Source: Scytalidium lignicola (Eukaryota > Ascomycota > Leotiomycetes). From it: DNA of 64,000 bases. The stretch lies in assembly GCA_002812745.2 (NCBI GenBank), contig NCSJ02000030.1:62001-126000 (forward strand), in the 5' to 3' direction. The translations under genes and the position numbers were made by a program. Below the pieces are notes generated by a model. That model searched no databases and was not told the DNA's origin. It saw only the letters and a list, made by a program, of their open reading frames with translations. Positions 22,524 through 33,981 of the stretch are shown piece by piece (within the stretch, counting starts at the first letter, position 1; the number at the start of each line of letters is the position of its first letter).

Positions 22524-25010
22524 CTCTTTTCAAAACTGGGCGTTTTACGGTGTAGTGTTCCTCTTTCCTCCCCTTGTGGTGGCCGTGATCCTGTCGTGGG
22601 GGAGCCGAATGTCACTGAATGTCACTGAGTTGTCACCGAGCGAACGATGAATGGGCGCACACGCAAGAGCAACGCAAACAGAACGGCACAATAAACAATG
22701 ACAACTAGGGCAGGGCCTGGGATTTAAAAAGCCCCCAAGAATTAGCTCCGTCGGATTGTCAGAGTGGTAGTGTTCGGTTGCCTTTGGTTTACTTTTTTTT
22801 TTTAGGGTGACTCTCTATCTCCGTCTCTCGATCTCTAATACTTCCTCTTGGCAATAATTATGAAAGNAAAAAAAGCAACCAGCAATCGCTCTTCAGGTCA
22901 GAGCGGGGCAGTTTAATGAAATTAATGCTGAGCGCCAGTTTACCTTGCGCCGGGCATTCCGAAAGCGCGCTGAAGGAGCAACACTTGAGCGGTGGTTGGC
23001 GGTGGGAGACGGATTGCGCCCGTTCCTAGAAGTGTGGCGCACGCGACATTGAGTGGACGGAGTAGCGGTAGAGCATGAGGAGCGTGTGGTGGTAAGATCA
23101 AGAGGCCGTTGTGTTGTGTTGACAAGGACGTCAAGGAAAGGAAGAAAGAAGGTTGAGGAGATATACAGATGGATGAAAAGAGAAGATCCGAGGATGGAGA
23201 AGAATGCCGATGTCCCTTCAGCATCATGAATCACATGTTTTCTTTCGTCTCGGACTCTCCTCCACATCTTCTTCTGCTCGTCCTCTCTCATCCTCTGGTT
23301 CCCTCTTCTTAGAGAATGATCGATTGTGGCAGACCATCACGTGCCCGATGACACACGCACAAATACCACTTCCGGAAGTTTCGGACCTCTGATCGGGCAT
23401 TCGGTAGGATAGCGTGCGGACTAGGGGATCNTTGGCAGCCTGATCCGTGCCTGATTGGCGTTGCTTTGGCCTTACCCACACCCCCCTGAACACCTTGTTG
23501 ATGTGCCGGAGGAGCTTCATGGCGAATCAGCTGGCAGGGTGGCTTAATGGTTTTCCAGTGAGCATTCCTATTGGTTCGCCTACACCAATTAAACGTCGTA
23601 GCTTCTGAGCTTATGCTTGAGGAGTTGTCTCCGGTTCTGGTGCAGAGGGACTTAAGAGGTCAATAGTTCCTGCGATTACACAGCACTGTGCTTCGTCCTG
23701 GGCATCCACTCTTCGTGCCGGTGTAGATTTTGCCTTTTTACTCTTCTATAATTACAGCTGTACGTTACGTACAAAAAAAAACTCATCATCAAAGGGAGTC
23801 AGTTAAGGTAAAGTACTTCCGTACGACGGTAAGTCCTTCAATACATGGCCTGATGCGATGGACCGGGGGTTGTTTATCGAAGTGCGGATCCTGAGACACT
23901 GTAACCATCCACCGGTACTAAATATCACTATTACGTCACCACATTTTGCGGCCTGATGTTGGACTTTGCTGGACGCTCCAGTAAATACTATTACCTTAGG
24001 TACGTAAGTAGAGTAAATTAACGCTGTACACAATACTTTTGTTTGGGATAACTTACTCAAAGTCAACTGATTGCTCATCATCATGCCGAGGTACATAGAC
24101 ATATAGATAAATAAATCAGAAACCGAGGATGGTTACAAATAAACGATTACACGGACAGCAATTTTGACAAATCATGCCAGATGAATCGTCTTTCTTCCGC
24201 CCCGGATTTCAAAGCTGGGGTTCGAAGATAGATTCCGCACAGTCCCGTATCCGTGTTGTGTATCCAAATCCCGTATCCGTATTATGTATCCAAATTATGC
24301 ACGACATGCCAAGACATCCGACCCCTCAAATTATTGCATGCAGATCCTAGAACGTCCGTAGAGTATAGTACAGCAGAATGAACGAACCTATCTCGTGCTG
24401 TAATTCCACCACGAAACACACAGCCAGCCCCTATTGGATTGAAATTATCTCTTGAGAAGTGTTAGTGTTTAAAGAAAAAAGTGATTACAGTATTGAAAGT
24501 GTTCCCATCTACTCTAGCTATAGAACGACCGTATGAACAAACACCCATTCGGAGGAGTCTGGCGTGATTTGAGTGGACTTGGTTGCCCTTTTCAGAACAA
24601 TCGAAAACCAACTACATAACTTTCAATAATTAAGAGAATAACGGTTCATAACATGGTATTTTGGTTTTTCTTCTTCTTCTTTTGAAGGCAAAAAATGCAA
24701 AACCATGCCAACCCACCCCCGGGTGTATGTATGGTATGGCACATCCCACATTAATCTACTTGTAACAATCCGAAGAGTCGGCTTTCGCTACATTCAGATC
24801 TCCGACACAACGACGGACCCTTCACTCTCTTTACGGAGGTAATTATGTGTATGATTTTGAATATTATTAAACTAGAATGCATGTTTTGACTTCTTTTAAC
24901 TTTTTCCATCACAGATTTATCTGTGTATTTTTTATTAATTTTAAATTCGAGTGTAACTTTAAGTGAGCACAGCACTTAAAGTAGGTCGGATGTTTTTATG
25001 TATCCGTTTC
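22524..25010. other. 2.5-kb intergenic region
   Basis: Holds the 5' flank of the PAP2 gene. 22.9-23.5 kb has pyrimidine-rich minus-strand leader-like sequence and 75-130 codon frames with no recognisable domain; GTAAAC at about 22.93 kb could be a 5'-UTR intron donor. N bases occur at 22867 and 23431. I cannot support a protein gene here. Confidence 0.4.
24244..24295. repeat. 26-bp tandem duplication
   Basis: CCCGTATCCGTGTTGTGTAT plus CCAAAT at 24244-24269 is repeated at 24270-24295 with two differences, both G-to-A. Confidence 0.75.
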
Positions 25011-25385
25011 CTAACCCGCTAACCCCATCAAATTCTTTTCATGCACAGTGGTCCTTTTCCCAGTATTCTGGTTCTCAATCTGTTGTAAAAAAAAAAANTT
25101 ATTAGTTCCCCTTATCTTTCCTTTTATATCAGATATAAATAAATATTTACTTACCTCGTAGTGTGGCTCATCTTTACTTGCGTCCACATTGCGATTGCCT
25201 AGCATACCAGGTTCCGTGAGAATGTTTCTGATAATGCCTACATTCTCTGATGTGCCAGAACCTTGGCCTTTGAGCGTGGGAGTTAAATTAGATCAGAGGT
25301 TCTCTTAGTTTATATATGTGACATGAGGATGCTCACCACCAGATTGCTTGAAACGGACGGTTTGGCCTTCTTTGAATTGAACCAT
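25011..25385 (-). CDS. Small DUF2945 / HVA1-TUDOR domain protein
   Basis: Three exons, 25385-25337, 25267-25155 and 25079-25011, give 76 residues. The introns (69 and 75 nt) have GTGAGC..AAG and GTAAGT..CAG ends, and an N lies in the second. The protein begins MVQFKEGQTVRFKQSGG and its second half reads A-S-K-D-E-P-H-Y-E then I-E-N-Q-N-T-G-K-R-T-T-V-H-E-K-N-L. This is the typical pattern of the DUF2945 family (hypervirulence-associated protein, TUDOR-like fold): a KxGDxVxW-type first strand, then the S-x-D-x-P-x-Y-x-I/V core and a terminal H-K/E-x-x-x-L. Proteins of this size are soluble and their biochemical role is not settled. The family call rests on motif resemblance. The splice model is supported by phase. 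Confidence 0.75.
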
Positions 25386-26123
25386 TTTAAAGTTATATGG
25401 ATTGCTTATATAAATTGAGTACGAATAGGTGAGGAGGGAGGAGGAACTTCAATAGTAATACTTTGAGACAATAGAACAAATCTGAGACAGAGAGGATCAA
25501 TTTATGTCCTTAAATCAGTTGAAAGTATGTCATAGTTATATGATGTCAAGATCATGTTAGTTGCTATGATGACCGAATATATCCTGATAACTCATAGAAT
25601 TGAATGTCTTTTTATTTTTATGGTATAACTATACAAGTTAAACCAAGTAATTCGATCCAATAATATCAATCGTTGAGAAGGTGGAGCAACTGTTGATACC
25701 TAATATGAAGTATCCAAGCCAGCCCTAGATTTACTGCCTTTCTGGGACGAGGGGACTAAGGTATTTTCTGAGCATATAATACGGTGGGGTCTGCGCATAA
25801 TTCAGGATATAACATCTTTGGCTAGTTGGGCCCAGACCTTACAATTTATTTCAAAGTCTGTGTCTGAGTGCCGACCTCCTGCTGGCTTTCATAGTTATAG
25901 CTGTGCTATCTCCTTTTCTCGCTTCCACCTACTAAAGGTTTATATACCTACACCCCGACTGTCAAGAATCGGTAGTACTTACTCTTATGATGGAGTTCTA
26001 ATTTGTGATTAAATAAAAAATAAATTGGTCATATCTCCAATACAGTCATTATCATCTCAGAATATCTGACTAGAAACACAGATATTCCTTTCACTGACTT
26101 AACTCTAACCCCTCTTCTCACAC
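25386..26123. other. Intergenic, no gene seen
   Basis: AT-rich spacer carrying the promoter of the DUF2945 gene and the 3' flank of the GH115 gene. Confidence 0.45.
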
Positions 26124-29100
26124 CTAGCTAGTACTGTCTAATGAAGCTAGTGGAATCCCAGCAAAGTTGGTTCCATCATAACTACCCACTTTATCAACAC
26201 CAGCTCTGAAGCTCTCTGGTGGTCCCAAGTAACTACTTCTCACTCCTCCAAGATCAATGACAATCTTTTGGAATACCACTGCCGGCTCAACGGACCAGAT
26301 CTTGAGCGTGTGAGCGCCTGTGACAGTCAGATCATGCGTTGTCGTCGTTGTGTTTCCACTGCTTAAGCCCCAGACTGAGTCCGAAACAGCACCATTCCAG
26401 CCATCTGGCAGGTTCCCATTACTGGCGTTCGGGACGAATTGAATGGTTTGTGGGGTTTCGTTATCGACTGCAATGGCGTATCTCAGCGGCCGGAGGTTAC
26501 CATTTTGGTTGAGAGATGGGGAGAGGTAAAGTGTGACGTTTGCTTTACTGGTGTTCGTGAAGGTGTAGATGCTGTATTCAAGTACTGGGCCTTTACCTGC
26601 TGGCTGAGTATCAGCAAGCGGGTCGCTCAACATGACGCCTGAGAGAGTTCTGCCGTGGCCCGGGAGGATTATGTAGCCTAGCCCATTAATGGTAGTCTGG
26701 TGCGTGGTGTGCTCAGCTTCAATAGAAATGTGTTTATCGCTTTCCACGAAGCCGGTGAAGGAGGATGAGATGGAGGTTACGCTGAGGGGCAGCTGCACTT
26801 GAGGTCGGCCATAGTTCCCCCAAGCTGCACCGCAGCTGGAAGTAATGTTCATTGTAATAATCGTTGATATTGGTGCTGCAGGAGCCTTACTCCAATCGAC
26901 AGCGATGTAGACTCTTGTATCTGTGCCATTGTTTCCACCCGTGTAGCCGCTCGGCGGCGTTGCAGTTATGTAGTCCACTGGAATTTGGATCGACCATCCA
27001 CAACCTGAAGTGCCACGGGCAAAGATATCAATCCAGCGCTGCTTAGGTCCGAAAGGATCCATAGGTGGTAGACTGAGAACTTCACTCGACAGATCATGGT
27101 AGTTATCATCTCCTGAAACGGTTGCGTTTGAAGCTTCTACGCCAACGCCTATATTTCCAGCAACAGAAGTCTCCAACTCCTGAACATAACCTAGTGGTGG
27201 AAGGGCGTTACGCATTGGCTGTTGCCAGTAGTCGTATCCAAAATGTGTTTCTATATGTGTTAATAATAAACAGATGATTCAAGGAACAAGTCAACTCACG
27301 ATCCAAAATATGATTCCATTTTCCATCTAACAGATCATGATACTTCTGAGTCAAGGTGTGATCTTGTTTGAAGTACTTAAGAACCGCAGAAGCCATGTCA
27401 TTGGCTGAGTTCCTCTTCTGCTGAATGTAGTGCCAGTTTCTAGCTGTATAAACGTAGACTTGATTCACAACCTGCCCGCCCAGTACAGGTTGCAGGACCA
27501 TCTCGTAAAAAGCAGGCTTGGCATCATGACCCAGTTTATCGTAGATCGCTTGAGCGTCGGTTGCTAGAGCATCCCATTGCTGAAGGATCGCATCTACTTC
27601 ATTATAGTTATTCACGCTGTAGGTAGTTGGGTCGATGAGCTCGTACTTGCGCCGTCCGGCGTACATGCCATATTGACCAACGATGGAAGCAATATCAGCA
27701 GCAAGGTCGGCGCCGAATTCACGAGTTGCCCATAGCCTAAGCCACTTTGGTACACTGTCATAACCCCATGATGGTGTATCATATGCCATATCCATAAAAT
27801 GGTTGATTGGAATTTCGAGGGGTTTGAGATCACCCACATTCAGGATCCAAATACGGTCCGCTTGTCGCTGGTATGAGAGTTGCATCTAAAGGAATATGAG
27901 ATCACGTCATAGTTAACAGTTAACAAGATACTGATATACTAACCTGTTCTACAGTCTTCTCCAACTGAATTGTGTTGATCCACTTGTAGTCTCGTGGGTC
28001 TCCAACATAGTCCATGTGATAGTAAACTCCTACATAGTATGTTAAATCTAATCATTTCATTGCATTGGGTGGACTCTTTACCAGCTCCTCCTAGACGTGA
28101 AGTTTCATTAGCAAGAGGCAGCCTCCTGACATTTCCCCAATTGTCATCCGACCATAGCAAGGTGATTTGGTCTGGAACCGTCATACCGCCCTCGAAATAC
28201 CCTTGGACTTCCTTGTACAAGCACCACATCTGAGGGATATCCGTGATGTTTGTCTCTGGGAAAATCTGTTCAAGAATCTTGGTTTGCTCATTTACGGCAT
28301 TTGTCACTACCTGAATGGCTTGAGCTGTAGTGAGTTGAATTGCTGTGTCCCCGCTACCTCTCATGGCCATGGTGAACAAACTGTTTCCTGCATATGGTCT
28401 GGCGCGTTGAGCACCATATGTAAAAAATGGAATCAACGAGGCATTGTTTGTGTCGTATTCCCACTGCCCGTTTCCACCATATTGAGCACCGAAAGTTCCC
28501 CCTTTTCAGTTGTTAGCATGCCTTCTATTTGTTTTAGGAGAAAGATATCTGTTAGTTCGACATAAATTGTAGACTGACATTCATTTGAAGCTCGCATCAT
28601 TGGCTCTGTATGACTTGTACCCATGACAATGCCATAAGCATCAGCAAGCGGCTGATTTTCATAATCATCGACACCAAACATGTTTGCCCACTCTGCCGGC
28701 CATAGGTAATTTGCTCTTAAGCGAAGTAATAGTTCAAAGACATTTGCATAGAAGAAGTGATTGAAACCTGGACCATACTTTCCTGGGGCATAATTCATGC
28801 TGTGAGGTAGTTAGTGAGCAACTTTCACTATGGGGTATTTTGACAATTCGTTGCTACTGGAAAATAATGCATATAGAACTTACTTAACCCAGTTTGTCAA
28901 AGCAGGCTGTTCATCATTGATGAAGAGGCCGCGATACTTGATGCTTGGGGGTCCCTGGATCTTCCTCGTACCAAGTGCATAGACATGCTGATTATGTACG
29001 GCTGGGACATCAGCCCACCAGTACCAAGGACTAACACCAATCTGCTCGCTGACATCATAAAGGCCGAAGATAGTTCCTCGCAAATTGCTGCCTGCAATGA

Positions 29101-29869
29101 CCATGGCTCTGGAGACACCTGGCACAGGTGACTCTATGACCTCGGAGATGAAAGATTCCCATTTTCCTTGGATTGCAGAGACATCGAGTTTACCGGAGGC
29201 GATGATGGTGTCAATTACATCTGAGTTGCCAATGGTGCCAGCTATGATTGTGGTTGGGGATTTGAGGTCAAAGTTGTCAATTAGTGTTGGTCCAGTAATA
29301 TTGACTGGCGGTCCTACTTTGTACTAGAGAGAATCAATTTTCTGAATCACAAAGCCCTTCACTCAATTTTTGGGGAATNAAAAAGAACCTGGATACACTT
29401 TATGTCGGATTTGTGTGGAAGATAATAGCTTTAACTCATTATCGCGAGGGAAATTGAATCAGAACTGGATGATAGAACTTCCACTTACCGTAATATCACT
29501 TGTAGGTGGCTGATAGGTATAAATGACAGTCGTCTTCCCACCACTTGTGCTCGTTACATTGTGTCCTGGGCTTGGCGGCAGTCCACGAGTCGCTGGTGTT
29601 CTCCTGCCAGTGAAAGTACCATTCCAATTGACAAGGGTCAAGTTCTTATGAGTAACTCTTCCAAAATCGATAGCTAAGTCCTCTGCAGCACGAATGACAC
29701 CCCACCAGTCATTTGCAGAAACCATAATCTGCGTGTTGGTGTGGTCAGCCCCCAATTGAAGGAGGTTTTTTCCGGCTGTGAATGTGACTGTAGCATTTTG
29801 GCCAAGGGCATCAACCGTAGAGGAGAGAAGAGATGTGAGTAGGACGAAAGATGAAGTAGAGAACTTCAT
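26124..29869 (-). CDS. Secreted GH115 xylan alpha-1,2-glucuronidase
   Basis: Seven exons, 29869-29489, 29323-28884, 28799-28579, 28501-28082, 28029-27944, 27885-27300 and 27250-26124, encode 1086 residues. Introns are 49-165 nt and every junction keeps phase. An N-terminal signal peptide (MKFSTSSFVLLTSLLSSTVD) directs secretion. Family motifs in order are NDWWGVIRAAEDLA, SRAMVIAGSNLRGTIFGLYD, YRGLFINDEQPAL (about residue 260), LRANYLWPAEW, MGTSHTEPMM, VYYHMDYVGDPRDYKW and, across the last intron, DQTHFGYDYWQQPMRN. The C-terminal 300 residues form the usual beta-rich appendage. GH115 enzymes release (4-O-methyl-)glucuronic acid from the side chains of glucuronoxylan, so this is a hemicellulose-degrading enzyme of plant cell walls. 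The length is normal. Regulation by xylan and carbon source is expected but not visible. Confidence 0.95.
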
Positions 29870-29978
29870 CTTGAGAAAGCGCCCGTGCTGCTGTTACAGC
29901 TGCACAAAGGAAATTGGTAGCAGTTTGAAGAATAACTAAGAACAGTGAAAATAAACAATAATTGCGAAAACGTCATAG

Positions 29979-29984
29979 TATATA
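29979..29984 (-). promoter_or_regulatory. Probable TATA element of the GH115 gene
   Basis: A TATATA core within the palindrome GTATATAC-like sequence lies about 110 bases upstream of the GH115 ATG. The position is right for a TATA box. There is no other support. Confidence 0.4.
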
Positions 29985-31307
29985 TACTTGCATGCTTTAA
30001 TGTATAGGGTCCTAGCAAGTTGCATCTGCACTCTCCCCAAGAACATGCCAAAGGGTAAAATTGAGATGGGTCAACTTCCGGTCCACTGGGACCTTAACCA
30101 CCTTCCCGGTAGAAGGAGCAGTGGGAATTCATCCCATGATAGCTACATACCTCTAGAGCTCGCGCCAAGACTATCTAGAAGAGGATATTGACGACGGCGG
30201 GCCACGTTCCGCATCCCATCCCCTTGCTCGACCGGTTGAATGGATGGGTGGAAGCAATTGATCCAGGTCAAGCTCTCGGGTAGCTTTCCAAATATATAAT
30301 ATTCGGAATGGTGCTGCTTAGCTCCTGTGCCTGGCAGAGGCTGGCCAGCCATGATCAGCCATTGAGCGAATGTTTGAATGGAAAAAAGGCGGCGCTGAAG
30401 CAGTAGCTAGCAAGTTGCAGGACGACCTACACCGGGCTCGGCAGATGGTTTTTGCGGATATACTACTTTTGCGGGGTTGTATCTCTTTTAGCCTATTCAA
30501 CCTACAACCATTCTTTTGCCTACAAAGAGGCAGACACATACAACTAAACACTCCATAATTTACTGTGACTTGTTGGTAATTTTAATTACTGGTCTAGGCA
30601 CGTAATAGGTTAGCTCACATTTCACTTCAACCAGGAATCTGCATTCTACGAGGGAAAATGTTTGATTGGTGTAATATGTCCCCATGTATCCATGGCTCAT
30701 TAAAGCTAACCCCAGGATCCACTTCATATAACTTTATCCGACAGCTGTAGCCAGGATACAATCTCCAACGCAGTGGATCCGAGAAGAATCAATCAATCGA
30801 ACAGTAGACAGGCCTTCATAATGAGAGTGTTCTTGCTAACGGTAGAAAACAGCGTGATGCAGAAATGTTGCCAACCTTCATGTACTTACAACCATACTGC
30901 ACCGAAGTGTGACCAATCGAATCCGCAAATATACCACAGCGTACAATGCCAGCACGCATCCTTCCCCTCCCAAACGCCAAGGTCACTAAAGCCTCATAAA
31001 CTAACTTACCAGACCACNAAAAAAGTATCATCTCCACAAAAAAAGAAGGCGAAAACAACTAGATGGTCGGGGTGAGATGAGGTCTAGACGTACTCTCAAT
31101 AACTTAGCTGCGTTCTCATTCCACCTTCCTCCGTCTTTGTTATTGATAGCTGGAGCATCGAAATCTTTCATGTACGTGTTCTACCTTCGTAAGAGCAAGT
31201 ATAGCCCTTTTCTGTACGCCTTCAAGCAAGAACAGTATATAGAAGTATAGGCGAGAGGATGGAATATAAAACAACCTGCCGAAATGGAATTTTCAAGCAT
31301 TTTCCTT
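29985..31307. other. Intergenic, no gene seen
   Basis: GH115 5' flank and BuGZ-like gene 3' flank. Only short interrupted frames on both strands. An N precedes an A run at 31018. Confidence 0.45.
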
Positions 31308-32988
31308 TCAAACATTATCGACCGTACCCGCCACCCCGGGCTGTTCTGTTATATCGTAGAGTGCTGTTTCATTCTTTTCCTCTGGGACGAATGCGTACCT
31401 TGGCAGCTTAGCCATCTTTTCCTCTGGGCTGACTTCATTGTCCGAATATATCATCCTTATAGGTTTGTCCTTCTTTGATTTCTTTTCGGTCGTTTCGGTT
31501 TTTTCTGCCGCATCTGTCTTTTCCGCTACTTCTGGAGTAGCGGTAGCTTCAGGATTAGCAACTGCAGCGGCAGCGGGGGTATCTGGAGTTGCAATTTTCT
31601 TTGGTGGCTTAATGCCAGCTTCTGCCATCCTGATAATCTCGTCAATATCATCACCCTGTCTGGCAGCCCCTGAAACCAGCTCGTCAATGGTAGATGCATT
31701 AGCCGAATAATCGCCATTATAACCTTGAGGGTGAGAAGGATAAGCTGATGACATAGCTGAGTTCTTTTCTTGTCCATTCCATCCATTTCCATTCCAACCG
31801 GCCTGCTGCTGACCGGGAGGTCCTTGATGCATTTGCTGAAGTTGATATTGTGGAACTGGGGGCGCTCCGAAAGATGGTCGTTGCGGAAGACCTGGTGCTG
31901 GAGGTAGGCTTGGGGGCCGCTGAGGAAGTCCGCCATGTTGTGGAGGTGTGTGAGATGGTTGCGGTGGAAACCCAGTAAAGGAGCCAGGTGGAGACCCAGC
32001 GCCGAATTGCTGATGCGGACTAGCTTGATACGGCGGTGGTTGATGGAATCCAGCTGCACCTGGTGCCTGTGGACCTTGAAATTGCTGGGGCGGAGAGTAT
32101 TGCGCCTGATACTGAGGGCCTGGAGGACCCGAGAATCCAGGTTGTTGCGGAAATGGTGGCTGGTATCCAGGCGTAGGTTGTGCATATGCCTCCTGCTGGA
32201 ATGATCCATAGCCAGGAGCTGGAGCAGGCGCACCACCGTAAGGAGCTGCTGGTGGAGGATATGGGGAGCCGTTCTGCAAATAACGCGATGTTAGCCTCAA
32301 GCACTAGCCTCCGATATGAGTTGCTACTTACGAATGCACCTGGACTTTGCGACAAAGGACTCTGTGCATTATTCATACCATCCATAGGGGTGTTGCCACC
32401 ACTTCCAGTTGAGGCGGTTCCTTCTTGGGCTTTTCGTGCCTTATGCTCTGCTAATCTTTTCTTCAGCTCTGCTGGAGACTCAAACTTGGGCTTTTTAGCA
32501 GCTCCTCCTTGATTAGCACCTGGACCAGGGTTGCCCGTCGCAGCTCGACGTTCGGCTTCTGCTTGGTAAAAGCCTGTGATGATGCGCTGATTATGTGCCT
32601 TGACAACATCTTCCGGAATGCCTTCCATACCGAATATTTCCACTTCCAGCCCCTGTCTGTTTGGCAACGAGTTATCGACGCTTTGTAGAGTCTCTTTGTG
32701 CACCTGGTTCATGTGAACCGATAGACCTGCATTCATCAGCATGGAGAAAAAACCGTTACACAAATAACCTTACCTCCGGCGGTATTTAACCTGCGACCAC
32801 ATCTTTCACATTTAAAGTGCTTAGCTTTTTGATGAGAGATGAGAATCTTTAGATCATCGAAATCGCGCTCACCTTATCACAGTCAGATCGTTTCGTAGCT
32901 TGGAGTCGGAGGACTTACAGTAATAACACCAAGGTCGAGCCAAAAGCTCTTCGACATCGGGATGTCCGCGCTTCTTTTTGCTTACCAT
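31308..32988 (-). CDS. BuGZ/ZNF207-like C2H2 zinc finger protein
   Basis: Exons are 32988-32919, 32872-32774, 32726-32332 and 32273-31308, giving 509 residues. Introns are 46-58 nt. The first three exons join to give two N-terminal zinc fingers: CYYCERDF..H and [22 protein letters not shown]. The start is [24 protein letters not shown], and AEHKARKA follows downstream, as in the BuGZ/ZNF207 family. The middle is a Pro/Gln/Gly-rich disordered region of about 170 residues, the type that phase-separates in animal BuGZ. Near the C-terminus, [12 protein letters not shown] resembles the Bub3-binding GLEBS motif. Animal BuGZ binds Bub3 and microtubules and helps chromosome alignment. The fungal role is inferred from homology. 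The gene is divergent from the malic enzyme gene. Confidence 0.88.
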
Positions 32989-33981
32989 ATTCTTTTAGTT
33001 GTTGGGATATCAATGACGTGTTCTGCTGGACGTGAATTATTCAATTAGAGAAGAATCGGAGATGGCTGGAGTAAATTGTCTGTTCGGCTTGGCCAAACAA
33101 CGTCTAGCGCTCTTTATTAGTCATCAAGCGTGACGCGTAAAATTGCTCCGCAACCATCTGTGATATTGTTGATAATTGTTAGCAAAACGATAATCGAGCA
33201 ATGATGAATGCTTGTATCAGAATTGCCAAGGTAAACTATGCGTTTCATATCCAGATTTAGACGAAATGCAACATCTTGATCAGTCACTCAGCCTTCATGG
33301 CATATCAATGAGTCTCTTCTCGAAGAGCTCCCCGGGATCTACACGTCTTGTTTAGAAATCGATTGGGGACTGAAAAGGAGCAAAATCCTGCAAAGGATGC
33401 ACTCCCATAGAGAATTATGTTGCTATAATGACATGGACCATCATAGTCCACACTCATACTCTTCATGAGACCCCAACATGAGTGTGGCTCCTAGCGTACC
33501 TACATCAGACCGTTTAGCTGTCGATAGCAAGAGATTGGCAGGCTAGATTCGATATTTTCTGGGCTTCACGTCAATGGTTACTTCGTGATAGGATAGATAT
33601 CGATCAATTTCAACAAATACCACTGTGCATAGGCAAAAGTACTGCATATATGATTATCGTACAATCATACACTCCCTCACTCCCTCACTAAACCTCGCTT
33701 GGCAGATGTACCGTCCATTCCTTGATGTCTCTCTCTTATGACGTGTTGTATTGAAGCGCCTCATCATATGCATGCCGATTATCTCCAACCACCAATCTTT
33801 CTCGAGTCGTACCATATCAACGGTTATCTATTGCCTTATTATTACTTACCTTTCGGTCCCTTAATTATTCTCTCAGCTCCGCATATGAATAGCATCTAGA
33901 TTCCGGTTTCAACCAAAGCTCCAACACATTCCTCAACCCCGCCATTATCTAAGATACGTACAGTCTCGTACAACCTTCACG
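32989..33981. promoter_or_regulatory. Shared divergent promoter region, BuGZ-like and malic enzyme genes
   Basis: About 1 kb separates two start codons on opposite strands. The right half contains pyrimidine-rich blocks and a CACTCCCT duplication near 33670. I see no coding sequence. Confidence 0.55.

Noticed and set aside
22893..23520. Minus-strand frames of 95-132 codons upstream of the PAP2 gene
   Set aside because: Low-complexity Ser/Pro/Arg composition of a pyrimidine-rich leader, overlapping each other in different frames, one with an N.
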